From assembly GCF_011516755.1 (NCBI RefSeq), contig NZ_WOSY01000008.1:62001-126000 (forward strand): a stretch of 64,000 nt of DNA, written 5' to 3'. The DNA is from Acetobacter conturbans. GTDB taxonomy: Bacteria > Pseudomonadota > Alphaproteobacteria > Acetobacterales > Acetobacteraceae. The notes beneath the pieces were generated by a model that worked only from the letters and a program-made list of their open reading frames with translations, did not search any database and was not told the DNA's origin. The position numbers were made by a program, and so were the translations under genes. This document shows positions 28,682 through 37,777 of this stretch, one piece after another; position 1 is the stretch's first letter; each line of letters opens with the position of its first letter.

Positions 28682-29308
28682 TCAGATCTGCACGATCGTG
28701 GAGAAATCAAAGTTGTCACCTTTGGGGTTTTCTCCAAGACGCAGCGTCGTGGCGTTCACCATCACATGCGGGGGCACCGGCAGGTTGTAGGGGGCCGGAA
28801 CACTTTTGCGCACGCGTCCGGCGAGATCGAACTTCGAGCCGTGACAGGGGCAGTTATACCGCCCGGCATTCGCACCGGAGACCGTCGCTTCATAGACCGG
28901 CACACAGCCGAGATGCGTGCAGACGCCGACATACACGCCATATTCCGGCACGGCAGATCGATGCCAGTTCTTCGCGTAGGACGGTTGCTGAAGCACTGAT
29001 GAATCCGGATCACGGAGATCGGACACAAGCGCCGCATCCTGCAACTGCTTCAGGTCTTCCGGTGTGCGGCGCAGGATAAAGACCGGCTTTCCCTGCCAGA
29101 CAGCCGTCATCTGCTGGCCTGGCGCAAGCTTGGAAATGTCCACGTCAACCGGAAGATGAGCTGAAGCGCTGTCCTGTGGCGCAAGGCTCTGCACGAACGG
29201 AACGGCGCAGGCGCAGGCGCCCACGGCAACCCCGGCGGTCGTGACCATGCCAAGGAAATCGCGGCGGCCGGGTTCGGTGCTTTCGATGGTGTCTGAATTA
29301 TCGGTCAT
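28682..29308 (-). CDS. petA: Rieske iron-sulfur subunit of cytochrome bc1
   Basis: The [2Fe-2S] subunit accepts an electron from ubiquinol at the Qo site. The 208-residue protein has an uncleaved twin-arginine anchor (GRRDFLGMVTTAGVAVGA) and the two cluster loops CTHLGC and CPCHGS. ATG at 29308 is preferred because GGGGTG lies about 9 nt upstream; a GTG four codons earlier is possible. It is third of petB-petC-petA read on the minus strand, an order that differs from the common petA-petB-petC. Confidence 0.94.
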   Translation of the reverse strand: MTDNSDTIESTEPGRRDFLGMVTTAGVAVGACACAVPFVQSLAPQDSASAHLPVDVDISKLAPGQQMTAVWQGKPVFILRRTPEDLKQLQDAALVSDLRDPDSSVLQQPSYAKNWHRSAVPEYGVYVGVCTHLGCVPVYEATVSGANAGRYNCPCHGSKFDLAGRVRKSVPAPYNLPVPPHVMVNATTLRLGENPKGDNFDFSTIVQI

Positions 29309-29326
29309 TGTTTCGCACACCCCGTT

Positions 29327-30109
29327 TCATTGCGCCTTCACGCGTTTCCATATCTTCTTTTTCCAGGCAATCGCCAGAGCAAGAAGCGCCACAAGATACA
29401 ACACCGTCCACATTCCGATCCGGTGGCGCGCGTTGCGATGCGGGTCCGACGCCCAGACGAGGAATGTCGTCACGTCGCGAGCCTGTTGCTCCACAGTCGC
29501 CGGGGTTCCGTCCGGATATTGAATGATGCCGTTCATCAGTGGAGGAGGCATGCCGATGAGATGGCCATCCACCCAGTCGTTATAGAACTTGCCCGGAACC
29601 ACGGGCGCGTCAGCTGGCGGTGGCATCCTGTAACCCGTCAGGAAGGCATACAGCCAGTCCGCGCCATGAGGCTGGATGACGGCCAGACGCGACTGGTCCG
29701 GAGGCGCAACGCCCCCCATCATCGCCGCTGCCGCTTCGTCACTGGGGAACGGTGACCGGAAGTGATCGTCCGGCTGGGCAGCGCGCATTGTCGGCTGCCC
29801 GGAAGCATCCGGCGGTCCGGCGAGCATCTTGCTGTGTGCCAGCTCAAGGACAGCCTGTTCGCTCATCCCGATGCCGCGCAGGTCGTTATAGGTGAGGGTC
29901 TTCATGCCGTGGCAGGTCGAACAGACCCGGTCATAAACCATGAAGCCACGCTGAAGACTTTTCTGGTCGAACTGTCCGAACGGCCCCTCAAAACTCCATG
30001 TCTGGTGCGGCGGTGTGACGGGTTCGGGAATTCCCGCCAGGGCGGCGACGGGAAAAACTGCCAGACCGAGGGCAAGCGCCAGAGAGGAAAGGCGGTGCAT
30101 GGTCATCAT
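29327..30109 (-). CDS. petC: Cytochrome c1
   Basis: Cytochrome c1 takes electrons from the Rieske protein and passes them to soluble cytochromes c. The 260-residue protein has a signal peptide (ALALGLAVFPVAALAG), the heme site CSTCH in VYDRVCSTCHGM, the axial-Met region, and a C-terminal membrane anchor (WTVLYLVALLALAIAW) ending in basic residues. ATG at 30109 overlaps the petB stop as ATGA; a longer reading only extends into petB. Confidence 0.94.
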   Translation of the reverse strand: MMTMHRLSSLALALGLAVFPVAALAGIPEPVTPPHQTWSFEGPFGQFDQKSLQRGFMVYDRVCSTCHGMKTLTYNDLRGIGMSEQAVLELAHSKMLAGPPDASGQPTMRAAQPDDHFRSPFPSDEAAAAMMGGVAPPDQSRLAVIQPHGADWLYAFLTGYRMPPPADAPVVPGKFYNDWVDGHLIGMPPPLMNGIIQYPDGTPATVEQQARDVTTFLVWASDPHRNARHRIGMWTVLYLVALLALAIAWKKKIWKRVKAQ

Positions 30110-31347
30110 GCGTCTCCCTGTGCCGCAGAGATGGAAGCGGGAAGGGGGCGCGTTTTCTCGCGGCGGGAGGCCAGAGGCAGCAACACAAGGAAGTATCCGA
30201 AATAATAAAGACCGGCGAGGCGTGCGATCAGCATCCATACACCCTCGGCATGATGCTTGCCGCCCAGAGCGAGCAAGACGAAGGCGATGACCAGGCCGAA
30301 CAGGCCTGCACGGCAAACGGGTCGGAAGCGGGCCGAGCGAATGGGAGAGCGGTCCAGCCACGGCAGGAAAAACAGCACGGCGATGGAACCTGCCGCTGCC
30401 ACAAGGCCGCCGAACTTCGACGGCACAGACTGAAGCAGTCCATAGAATGGCAGGAAATACCATTCAGGTTCAATGTCGGCGGGCGTATGCATCGGGTCGG
30501 CGGGGGTATAGTTCGAGGGTTCCGCCAGCAGGTTTGGCCAGAAGAACATTAGCAGCGAAAAAATCAGGGCGAAAATGATCAGGCCGACGAGATCCTTGGT
30601 CGTATAATAAGGATGGAACGTCAGTGTATCTTTTTTCGTTTTTGGTTCGATGCCGAGCGGGTTGTTGGAACCGCTGACATGGATGGCGACCACATGGAGG
30701 CCGACCACGGCCACGACCAGAAACGCCATCAGGAAATGCAGCACGAAGAAACGATGCAGGAAGACATCTCCGAGATGATCGCTGCCGGTCATGACGTGTT
30801 CCAGCGCCGTTCCGATGAGCGGCACGGCACCGACCGCCTTGGTGATGACGTCCGCTCCCCAGTAGGACATCTGGCCCCATGGTAGCATGTAACCGGCAAA
30901 AGCCGTCGCCATGACCATCACCAGCAGCAGAAGGCCGGTCAGCCACAGGATTTCCCGAGGGGCCTTGTAGGAGCCGTAATACAGTCCCCGGAACAGGTGG
31001 ATGTAGAGCGCCGCCAGAAACAGGTTCGCGCCCGTCATGTGCATGGCCCGCAGGAGCCAGCCCCCGGAAAGCTGCCGGTCGATGGCTTCCACGGATAGGA
31101 ACGCGCCCGCATTGGTAGGCGTATAGTTCATCGCGAGGAAAATGCCGGTCGCCAGCATCAGGAGCAGAACTGCGGTCAGGATCGCGCCGAAATTCCACAG
31201 CCAGTTGAGATTTCGCGGTAGGCGGAAATCGACATATTCTGAGCGGAAGGCGGAAACCACCGGAAGACGGCGGTCGATCCAAGCGGCCAGCCCTTCAGTC
31301 TCCGCAGCATCAGCCGAATGGTTTCCCATATTCTCGGGTGTCGTCAT
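30106..31347 (-). CDS. petB: Cytochrome b of the bc1 complex
   Basis: The membrane core of complex III, with two b hemes and both quinone sites. The 413-residue protein has about eight helices, the heme histidines in MHMTGANLFLAALYIH and HRFFVLHFLMAF...VVAIH, and the Qo motif PEWYFLPFY. It is first of petB-petC-petA. Many acetic acid bacteria keep bc1 genes but lack an aa3 oxidase, so the downstream acceptor is not obvious from this window. Confidence 0.95.
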   Translation of the reverse strand: MTTPENMGNHSADAAETEGLAAWIDRRLPVVSAFRSEYVDFRLPRNLNWLWNFGAILTAVLLLMLATGIFLAMNYTPTNAGAFLSVEAIDRQLSGGWLLRAMHMTGANLFLAALYIHLFRGLYYGSYKAPREILWLTGLLLLVMVMATAFAGYMLPWGQMSYWGADVITKAVGAVPLIGTALEHVMTGSDHLGDVFLHRFFVLHFLMAFLVVAVVGLHVVAIHVSGSNNPLGIEPKTKKDTLTFHPYYTTKDLVGLIIFALIFSLLMFFWPNLLAEPSNYTPADPMHTPADIEPEWYFLPFYGLLQSVPSKFGGLVAAAGSIAVLFFLPWLDRSPIRSARFRPVCRAGLFGLVIAFVLLALGGKHHAEGVWMLIARLAGLYYFGYFLVLLPLASRREKTRPLPASISAAQGDA

Positions 31348-31790
31348 GACATAAATCCAGGGTGCACGTGTCGGTCCGTTTCAATTCGATGTCCCATACA
31401 ATCTAGCATATGGTTACGAAAAGGACATGGCTCCGTAAGGATAGGATGCCTGACTTCAGGGGAGAGAGACTGAGGCCCGCAGGAATGGCTCTGTACCGGA
31501 GAATATTTCGGGTGAGGGTCATTGACCTGCAAAATGCAGGCGCTGTTCGTACAGACAACACATGAAGAAGGCTGCATCGCTGCTGTCTGCGTAAAACAGT
31601 TTTTGAAAAATCTGCCTATGTGCAGAGGACCGCGTGCGGCGAAATGATCATATGTAATCCTCAGAGTTTGTGTGTGTCAGTAAGCATCAAACTGAAAATG
31701 GTGCATGCGGCACCCTTTGCGGGAACAGGCCAGAATCCAGCTCTGTTCCCGATGCGTATGGCTACCTTTTGGTGCTGGGGTGACGTTCTT
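31348..31790. other. Intergenic region petB/hpf
   Basis: About 440 bases without a supported gene. The petB promoter should lie at the low end. A small inverted repeat CCTGCA-AAA-TGCAGG occurs at 31528-31542. No terminator for hpf was recognised. Confidence 0.4.
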
Positions 31791-32387
31791 TCAGTTCGCG
31801 CCGGCGCTGGGTTCAATCCAGCCGATATTGCCGTCGTCTCTGCGATAGACAATGTTGATCTGTCGACTGACGCTGTTACGGAACACGAGAAGATTCCGGT
31901 CGGCGAGATCGAGACGCATCACTGCTTCGCTGACACTCAGAAATGCGATTTCCGTCGGCTGTTCCGCGATGATTGTCGCATAAGGCCCCTCCGGCATGAC
32001 ACTGATGTCGCCTTTGGCCGATTCCGGTATTTCCGTCTGCTGGAGCACATAACTGCGCCCGATTTCAGGCCCCGGATACCGTGCGGACGCGCGTGAATGC
32101 GAGTGCACCCGTTGACGATAGCGGCGCAGGCGACGGGCGATATGTTCAGCGGCATCGTCAAACGCACCGTGAGCATCGGCAGCTTCGCCTTCACCACGAA
32201 GAGTAAGACCGCGCGCTGCATGCACATTGATGTCGCAGGTGAAAAAAGAGCGCGCTTTACTGAAAGTCACGTTGGCTTCCATGGCCTGTTCAAAATATCG
32301 GTCGGCAATCGTGCCAAGATGGGAGGTGACGCGCGTCTTGAGAGCGTCGGACAAATCAAGCTGTTTGCCGGAAACGTGAATATGCAT
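31791..32387 (-). CDS. hpf: Long-form ribosome hibernation promoting factor
   Basis: HPF inactivates and dimerises 70S ribosomes in slow growth. The 198-residue length marks the long form: an N-terminal ribosome-binding domain (about 1-105, MHIHVSGKQLDLSDALKTRV) joined to a C-terminal dimerisation domain (about 130-190, PYATIIAEQPTEIAFLSVSEAVMRLDL). It lies 72 nt after rpoN, a conserved arrangement in proteobacteria. Confidence 0.93.
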   Translation of the reverse strand: MHIHVSGKQLDLSDALKTRVTSHLGTIADRYFEQAMEANVTFSKARSFFTCDINVHAARGLTLRGEGEAADAHGAFDDAAEHIARRLRRYRQRVHSHSRASARYPGPEIGRSYVLQQTEIPESAKGDISVMPEGPYATIIAEQPTEIAFLSVSEAVMRLDLADRNLLVFRNSVSRQINIVYRRDDGNIGWIEPSAGAN

Positions 32388-32459
32388 GTGTGACAGGCTC
32401 CTTTAATGCGAGGAAACCGGTCGCCAGACCCGCCCGATAACGATAGCGCCGTGTTGCCA

Positions 32460-33920
32460 TCAGGCGGAGGCGGCTTTCTCCCGTTTTCTCTGCACTGAAT
32501 TTGGTATGTGCAGCGAGTCTCTGTATTTGGCCACGGTTCGGCGCGCGATGTCTATTCCTTCGTTGCGAAGCTGCCTTACGATGTCGTCATCCGAGAGCGT
32601 GGCAGAGTCTTTTTCGTCCGCGATCAGGTAACGTATTCTGTATCGTATCGCCTCGGAACTGTGATGTTCCGATCTGTCCTGCCCACCAACTGCCGTTGTA
32701 AAAAAATATTTCAATTCGTGGAGGCCACGCGGGGTCACGACATACTTCCCCGAAGTGACGCGGCTGATCGTGCTTTCATGCAGCCCCGTCGTTTCCGCGA
32801 TTATCTTCATCGTCAGAGGACGAAGCGCGGAGACTCCATGATCCAGAAAACCTTTCTGATGTCTCATTATTTCCGATGTCACACGCAGAAGCGTGTGGGT
32901 GCGCTGCTCCATGGCGCGGATCAGCCAGGAAGCGTGCGCCATATGGGTCTGCACGAATGCGCGGTCCGCAGTGTCGCCCAGTCGCCGCGTTCTGGCGCGC
33001 AGGCCGGTGTCGATCTGGAGGCGTGGTAAGGTGTCTTCATTCGCGCGCACGATCCATTCGCCATCCGCTGCACGCTGGACGATCACATCCGGTACACGCG
33101 TGATACCGGCAAGAGGCGTATCCTCGAAGCCCGGTTTGGGATCAAGCCGCCGGAGTTCCGCCAGCATCGCGGCAAAATCGCGCTCCTCCACGTCGCATAA
33201 TGCACGCAGGGCAGCGTAGTGACGGCTGGCAACCAGATCGAGATTGTCGAGAAGAAGGTTCATCGCCGGAGTGAGGCGATCCGCCGCAGCAAGCTGTGCG
33301 GCCAGACATTCCCGCAGGGAGAGCGCGAAGAGGCCCGGTGGATCGAAGGTGAGCATGATCTGGCGAACGTCTTCGACCGCGTCCACCGTAACACTGAGTT
33401 CCGTTGCAATCTCTTCCGGTGGGCAGGCAAGCCTGCCGCTTGGGTCAAGGCTGCCGATGAGCGCGCGCCCAATAAAGCGTTGGGAAACCGTCAGGCGCGT
33501 TGTCAGGCGAAGCTGTTCGTCCAGCCGCTCGGCCAGTGATGAATCGGTAGGAGAGGCTGCATTCTCGGCATCCCCCGTCCCGGCGGTCCCGGTGACGTGG
33601 CGGGTGCGCCAGTCCTGTGGCGAACCGTCTTCCGAATAGGTGTCGTCAAAACCCCTGCCGCTTGCTTCATCCAGAACGCTAATGTCCAGAGCCGATTCGA
33701 CATCGGGCGTGGTTGCCTCTTGTTCAGCGTCAGGAGTTTCGGCAGGAGCCGGGTCGTCATTCCCGGCAAGCGTGAGGAATGGATTGGCCTGTAGTTCCTC
33801 CTCGACGAGTGTACCCAGCTCCGTGCCGGTCATCTGGAGAATCCGGATGGCCAGACGCAGCTGTTGCGTCATGAGGAGGTTGTGAGTCTGTCTGAGCTGG
33901 AGTCCCGGTATTGTCGCCAT
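32460..33920 (-). CDS. rpoN: RNA polymerase sigma-54 factor
   Basis: Sigma-54 directs transcription from -24/-12 promoters with AAA+ activators. The 486-residue protein has the glutamine-rich region I (QLRQTHNLLMTQQLRLAIRILQM), an acidic region II, the core-binding and helix-turn-helix parts (TTGLHESTISRVTSGKYV), and the RpoN box near the C-terminus (ARRTVAKYRDSL). It sits 9 nt from the lptB stop. No sigma-54 activator gene lies in the window. Confidence 0.95.
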   Translation of the reverse strand: MATIPGLQLRQTHNLLMTQQLRLAIRILQMTGTELGTLVEEELQANPFLTLAGNDDPAPAETPDAEQEATTPDVESALDISVLDEASGRGFDDTYSEDGSPQDWRTRHVTGTAGTGDAENAASPTDSSLAERLDEQLRLTTRLTVSQRFIGRALIGSLDPSGRLACPPEEIATELSVTVDAVEDVRQIMLTFDPPGLFALSLRECLAAQLAAADRLTPAMNLLLDNLDLVASRHYAALRALCDVEERDFAAMLAELRRLDPKPGFEDTPLAGITRVPDVIVQRAADGEWIVRANEDTLPRLQIDTGLRARTRRLGDTADRAFVQTHMAHASWLIRAMEQRTHTLLRVTSEIMRHQKGFLDHGVSALRPLTMKIIAETTGLHESTISRVTSGKYVVTPRGLHELKYFFTTAVGGQDRSEHHSSEAIRYRIRYLIADEKDSATLSDDDIVRQLRNEGIDIARRTVAKYRDSLHIPNSVQRKREKAASA

Positions 33921-33929
33921 GCAGCGAAG

Positions 33930-34733
33930 TTAGAGGGAGAAACTTTCTCCAAGGTACACGCGACGCACATCTTCGTGGGCGACGATCTCTTCCGGCACGC
34001 CCTGCATGAGCACCTGACCGCCATGCATGATGTAGGCGCGGTCGATGACTTCCAGCGTCTCGCGGACGTTATGATCCGTAATCAGCACCCCGATCCCGCG
34101 ATCCTTGAGGTGCGAGACGAGATCGCGGATTTCACCCACGGCGATCGGGTCGATGCCCGCCAGTGGCTCATCGAGCAGGATGTAATGCGGCTGGCTCGCC
34201 AGAGCGCGGGCGATCTCCAGGCGTCGCCGTTCACCGCCCGAAAGGGCGAGGGACGGGGAGCGGCGCAGGTGCGAGATGCCGAACTCGCCGAGGAGTCCGT
34301 CCAGCATGGCGTCGCGTCGGTCCGGATCAGGCTCGACGACCTCAAGGGCAGCCATGATGTTCTGTTCGACATTGAGGCCACGAAAGATGCTGGCTTCCTG
34401 CGGCAGATAACCAATGCCGAGCCGCGCCCGGCGATACATCGGCAGGCGGGTGATGTCCGCGCCGTCGAGGGTGATATTGCCGGTGTCAGGCTGAACCAGC
34501 CCGACGATCATGTAGAAGCTGGTTGTCTTGCCCGCGCCGTTCGGGCCAAGCAGCCCGACCGCCTCGCCGCGATGCACTTCAATCGAGACGTTCTTCACGA
34601 CTTCGCGCTTCTTGTAGGACTTCCCGATTCCATCCGCGAACAGACCGTGCTGGCGGTCTCGCAGAACGGTGTGGCCAGGGCCCATGCCCGCAGGCGACGC
34701 GCCGAAATCCACAGCGAATTCCTCTGTTTCCAT
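33930..34733 (-). CDS. lptB: LPS export ABC transporter ATP-binding protein LptB
   Basis: LptB powers lipopolysaccharide extraction from the inner membrane with LptF and LptG. The 267-residue protein has Walker A GPNGAGKTT, signature LSGGERRRLEIARAL, Walker B ILLDEPLAGID and the H-loop ITDHNVRETL. It carries a ~30-residue N-terminal extension compared with E. coli LptB. ATG at 34733 starts one base after the lptA stop; a GTG at 34748 inside lptA is an alternative. The lptFG genes are not in the window. Confidence 0.94.
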   Translation of the reverse strand: METEEFAVDFGASPAGMGPGHTVLRDRQHGLFADGIGKSYKKREVVKNVSIEVHRGEAVGLLGPNGAGKTTSFYMIVGLVQPDTGNITLDGADITRLPMYRRARLGIGYLPQEASIFRGLNVEQNIMAALEVVEPDPDRRDAMLDGLLGEFGISHLRRSPSLALSGGERRRLEIARALASQPHYILLDEPLAGIDPIAVGEIRDLVSHLKDRGIGVLITDHNVRETLEVIDRAYIMHGGQVLMQGVPEEIVAHEDVRRVYLGESFSL

Positions 34734-34734
34734 T

Positions 34735-35853
34735 TTAGTGACCGCCACTGCTGTTGGGTACGACCAGCCCGCTCACCCGTTCGCCGGGCCGTTCCGTCAT
34801 GGTCGCCACGCCTGTGTGCATGTTGATGACGGCGGCGGCGCCTTCCAGCTGGTTCTGACCACGGGTGATGTGAACGTTCCCGACAATACGGGCAATGCCG
34901 GTGTCAGGCACGTAAACGCCGCGATCCCCGGTGATCGTCTCGGTCTGCGTCCTCACCCAGACATGCCCGAAGGCATTGACCTTCTCCAGCTTGCCGGAGC
35001 CATTGGTGAGAGGATCGCCACCCTGTTTCTTGGCAGGGTCAGCGCCAGGCTTTGGCGGCGTATTAGCTGGGGGAGCGCTGTAGCCTACCAGAACATCGGC
35101 CTTGATCTGCTTGCCCTCGTTCGTCGTGACCGTGGCGTTGCCGCGCCCGATCGAGATGCGCGTCTGGGAGTAATACTCCATCGAGTCGCGGGCGGTCAGC
35201 ACATCCTGCGGCGTGGTCAGCTTCATGGCATGGCCGTTCATGACAAGCGTTGCCTGATCAATGTCGTAGACGGCCTTGTCTCCCCATCCCTGATCGGTCT
35301 GGGTGAAGATGTGAACGTGCCCGATGGCTTCGAGGCGATAAATCTCGTTGGAACCCGATGCATCCGGGCCACCGGCAGCGGGTGTGCCGTCAGCGGGTTT
35401 CGGAGCATCCGCTGGTGGGGTCGCAGGTGCGGGGACAGATGGCGGCGGTGGTGGCGCGTTCGATGTCGGGGCCTGAACTGTGGGAGGCTGGTCGGCGGAA
35501 GGCTTGCCGCCCGGGGCGGGGCCTGAGCCGGCGGCGGCATCCGGGGAGGCGGCTTTCTTGCGATAATAGGCGATCAGCTTGTCCGCTGTGACCGTGACGT
35601 CTCCACGGACAGCCTGAGCCTGATCGTAGGCCGTGACCTTCTGGGCGTTCTGGTCCCAGTCGAAACCACCAACGGCCGTGACTGTGATCTGGCCGCCATG
35701 GGATAGGTCGATGGCCTGCGCGTGGGCAGTGCCGGACGACAGGGCTGACCAACAACCGATGGCGGCGATCATCCAGCCGCACAGCGATGTCGTGAGCCGG
35801 GTGGAAGACCCGGAAACGAAGCGCTGTCGGGAGTGGGAACTAAGCGATACCAT
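34735..35853 (-). CDS. lptA: LptA/OstA-family periplasmic LPS transport protein with Pro/Ala-rich insert
   Basis: LptA bridges inner and outer membranes for LPS transport. The 372-residue product is about twice the E. coli length. It has a signal peptide (TAHAQA near residue 46) and a first OstA segment (QITVTAVGGFDWDQ to KLIAYYRKK). A low-complexity Pro/Ala/Gly insert follows at about residues 102-168, then the main OstA segments (IGHVHIFTQTDQGWGDKAVYD; FGHVWVRTQTETITGDRGVYV) with a second Pro-rich linker near 262-285. The start abuts the lptC stop (TGAATG). Confidence 0.88.
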   Translation of the reverse strand: MVSLSSHSRQRFVSGSSTRLTTSLCGWMIAAIGCWSALSSGTAHAQAIDLSHGGQITVTAVGGFDWDQNAQKVTAYDQAQAVRGDVTVTADKLIAYYRKKAASPDAAAGSGPAPGGKPSADQPPTVQAPTSNAPPPPPSVPAPATPPADAPKPADGTPAAGGPDASGSNEIYRLEAIGHVHIFTQTDQGWGDKAVYDIDQATLVMNGHAMKLTTPQDVLTARDSMEYYSQTRISIGRGNATVTTNEGKQIKADVLVGYSAPPANTPPKPGADPAKKQGGDPLTNGSGKLEKVNAFGHVWVRTQTETITGDRGVYVPDTGIARIVGNVHITRGQNQLEGAAAVINMHTGVATMTERPGERVSGLVVPNSSGGH

Positions 35854-36630
35854 TCAGCTGGCCTTGTCGTGCGGTCCGTTGCGGTCGTCGTTCAGGATGA
35901 TTCGCCCGGGTCCGCGAAACTGGGCAATACCTTCGTGTTGTGAAAGCCAATATCCCGTGGCGTCCAGGACACCAAACGGTCCTTCGGCATGAATCCACGT
36001 ATCGGCTCCAATGACGCCCTCGTGCAGCGCCACGTCGGCAATGGGGCTGTGCATCATCAGGCCGTCGTCACGGTAGATGGTGACCTCCCCCTTCATGTCG
36101 AGAATCTGTTCGTGCTGCATGTAAACGCCCGCCTGCGATTCAAGATACAGCCATTCGCCACTCTGGGTGATGGTGTCGGCTGCGGGATTGATCAGATCGA
36201 TGCGGTCCTCATTAATCTGGTGCGCCGTCTTCGCCGTGAGCATGTAAGGGCGTCCATGCGTATCGACGCTGCGATAGATTGCGCCTTCCAGATTGCCGCT
36301 TTCCACCTTTAGCCGGGTGGCTTCAGTCAGGGCTGCCTGATTGGCGTTCAGCATGCGGTCGATTTCAGGCCAGACGGCAATCGAAGCCAGCAGCAGCAGT
36401 GCGGTTGCAGGTAGAAGCCATTTCGCCCAGCGCAGCGCAGCCTGACGGCGCGCGAGTTCTTTTTTCCCCGGCGCTTTCCGGTTGGCGACAATGGCCGCTT
36501 CGATAACCTCCCGCTGCCGTTTGACGGTGTCGGTCGAGCGGCTGAAATCCTGCCGTTCAACCCGCTCGACGCTTTCATCCGATCCGAGTGGACGGCGTGG
36601 TTCGTCACCCGACGGCGTGTCGTCCGTCAT
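35854..36630 (-). CDS. lptC: LPS export protein LptC
   Basis: LptC is a bitopic inner-membrane protein that receives LPS from LptBFG and hands it to LptA. The 258-residue protein has a ~65-residue charged cytoplasmic N-terminus, one membrane helix (WLLPATALLLLASIAVW) and a periplasmic beta-jellyroll (YMLTAKTAHQINEDRIDLINPAADT; MKGEVTIYRDDG). The start overlaps the kdsD stop as TGATG. Confidence 0.9.
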   Translation of the reverse strand: MTDDTPSGDEPRRPLGSDESVERVERQDFSRSTDTVKRQREVIEAAIVANRKAPGKKELARRQAALRWAKWLLPATALLLLASIAVWPEIDRMLNANQAALTEATRLKVESGNLEGAIYRSVDTHGRPYMLTAKTAHQINEDRIDLINPAADTITQSGEWLYLESQAGVYMQHEQILDMKGEVTIYRDDGLMMHSPIADVALHEGVIGADTWIHAEGPFGVLDATGYWLSQHEGIAQFRGPGRIILNDDRNGPHDKAS

Positions 36631-37715
36631 CAGGCAATGCCTGCGCGCAAAAGGTCATGCACATGCAGCACGCCTACGGGATGGGCGGTCGCATCCAGCA
36701 CGAACATGGAAGTGATCGGCTTGGGACGGTCGTTCATCATGCGGAGCGCCTCAGCCCCCAGCATGTCTTCGGTCACAGTCAGCGGCGCGCTGTTCATGAT
36801 GGCAATCGCCGGTGTCGTGCCGAGATCACGATCCAGAGCCCCCCGCAGGTCTCCATCCGTGATGATGCCGACGAGGTGGTTGTTGCCATCGATAATACCG
36901 ACGCAACCGAGCGCCTTGCGTGTCATTTCGACGATGACGTCCCGGAGTGCCGTTTCAGGCCCTACAAGTGGCATCGCGTCCCCTGTGCGCATCAGATCCT
37001 TCACCCCACGCAGACGTGCGCCAAGGCTGCCACCAGGATGAAAAACGCCGAAATCGCCAGCGGTGAAACCCCGACGCTCCATGAGGGCAACGGCAAGGGC
37101 GTCCCCAAGAGCCAGTTGCATCAGGCTGCTGGTTGTGGGGGCGAGCCCCATCGGACAGGCTTCCGGCAATGAAGGGAGTAGAAGCACTACATCGGCGGCG
37201 CGGGCCAGTGTCGAGGCGGGACGCGCCGTCATGGCCAGTAGAGGCAAGCCGAATCGGCGGCTATGTTCCACGATGTCGGCCAGTTCGGAGGACTCGCCGG
37301 AATTGGACAGGGCCAGAACGGCATCCCCTCTGGACACCATGCCCAGATCGCCATGGGAGGCCTCCACGGGATGGACGAAGATGGCCGGTGTGCCGGTGGA
37401 GCTTAGTGTCGCCTGAATTTTCCTGCCTATATGGCCCGACTTTCCAATGCCCGTCACCACCACACGGCCGTTCAGGCTGGTGATGACATCGACGGCATGA
37501 GTGAAAGCGGCTCCGAGACCTTCTTGCTCGCTCATGGCGCGTTCGAGCGCGGCGAGGCCTTCCGTCTCCATGACGAGCACACGCCGCGCCACGCTGACCG
37601 GATCGCGGTCAGGCACGACGGGGGGCCGACACTCCTGGGTCGTTGCTGCGGGATCGGCAGGATGGGATGCGCCGTCGAAGATGGCGGACGCCCCGGAGAG
37701 TTGGGGATGACTCAT
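36630..37715 (-). CDS. kdsD: Arabinose-5-phosphate isomerase (KDO synthesis)
   Basis: KdsD converts ribulose-5-phosphate to arabinose-5-phosphate, the first step of KDO synthesis for LPS. The 361-residue protein has an SIS domain (VVVTGIGKSGHIGRKIQATL, HPVEASHGDLGM, LALSNSGESSEL) and two C-terminal CBS domains (about 240-355, with GIITDGDLRGAL). ATG at 37715 was preferred to a TTG 12 codons upstream. The ~50-residue N-terminal extension is longer than usual. It is co-transcribed with lptC, a logical pairing for LPS assembly. Confidence 0.93.
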   Translation of the reverse strand: MSHPQLSGASAIFDGASHPADPAATTQECRPPVVPDRDPVSVARRVLVMETEGLAALERAMSEQEGLGAAFTHAVDVITSLNGRVVVTGIGKSGHIGRKIQATLSSTGTPAIFVHPVEASHGDLGMVSRGDAVLALSNSGESSELADIVEHSRRFGLPLLAMTARPASTLARAADVVLLLPSLPEACPMGLAPTTSSLMQLALGDALAVALMERRGFTAGDFGVFHPGGSLGARLRGVKDLMRTGDAMPLVGPETALRDVIVEMTRKALGCVGIIDGNNHLVGIITDGDLRGALDRDLGTTPAIAIMNSAPLTVTEDMLGAEALRMMNDRPKPITSMFVLDATAHPVGVLHVHDLLRAGIA

Positions 37716-37777
37716 GCCGCTTTCTATCGTCCGTGAAGGCGTGGCGGTCAATCATAACCGCCTCTGCAACCGCGAAA

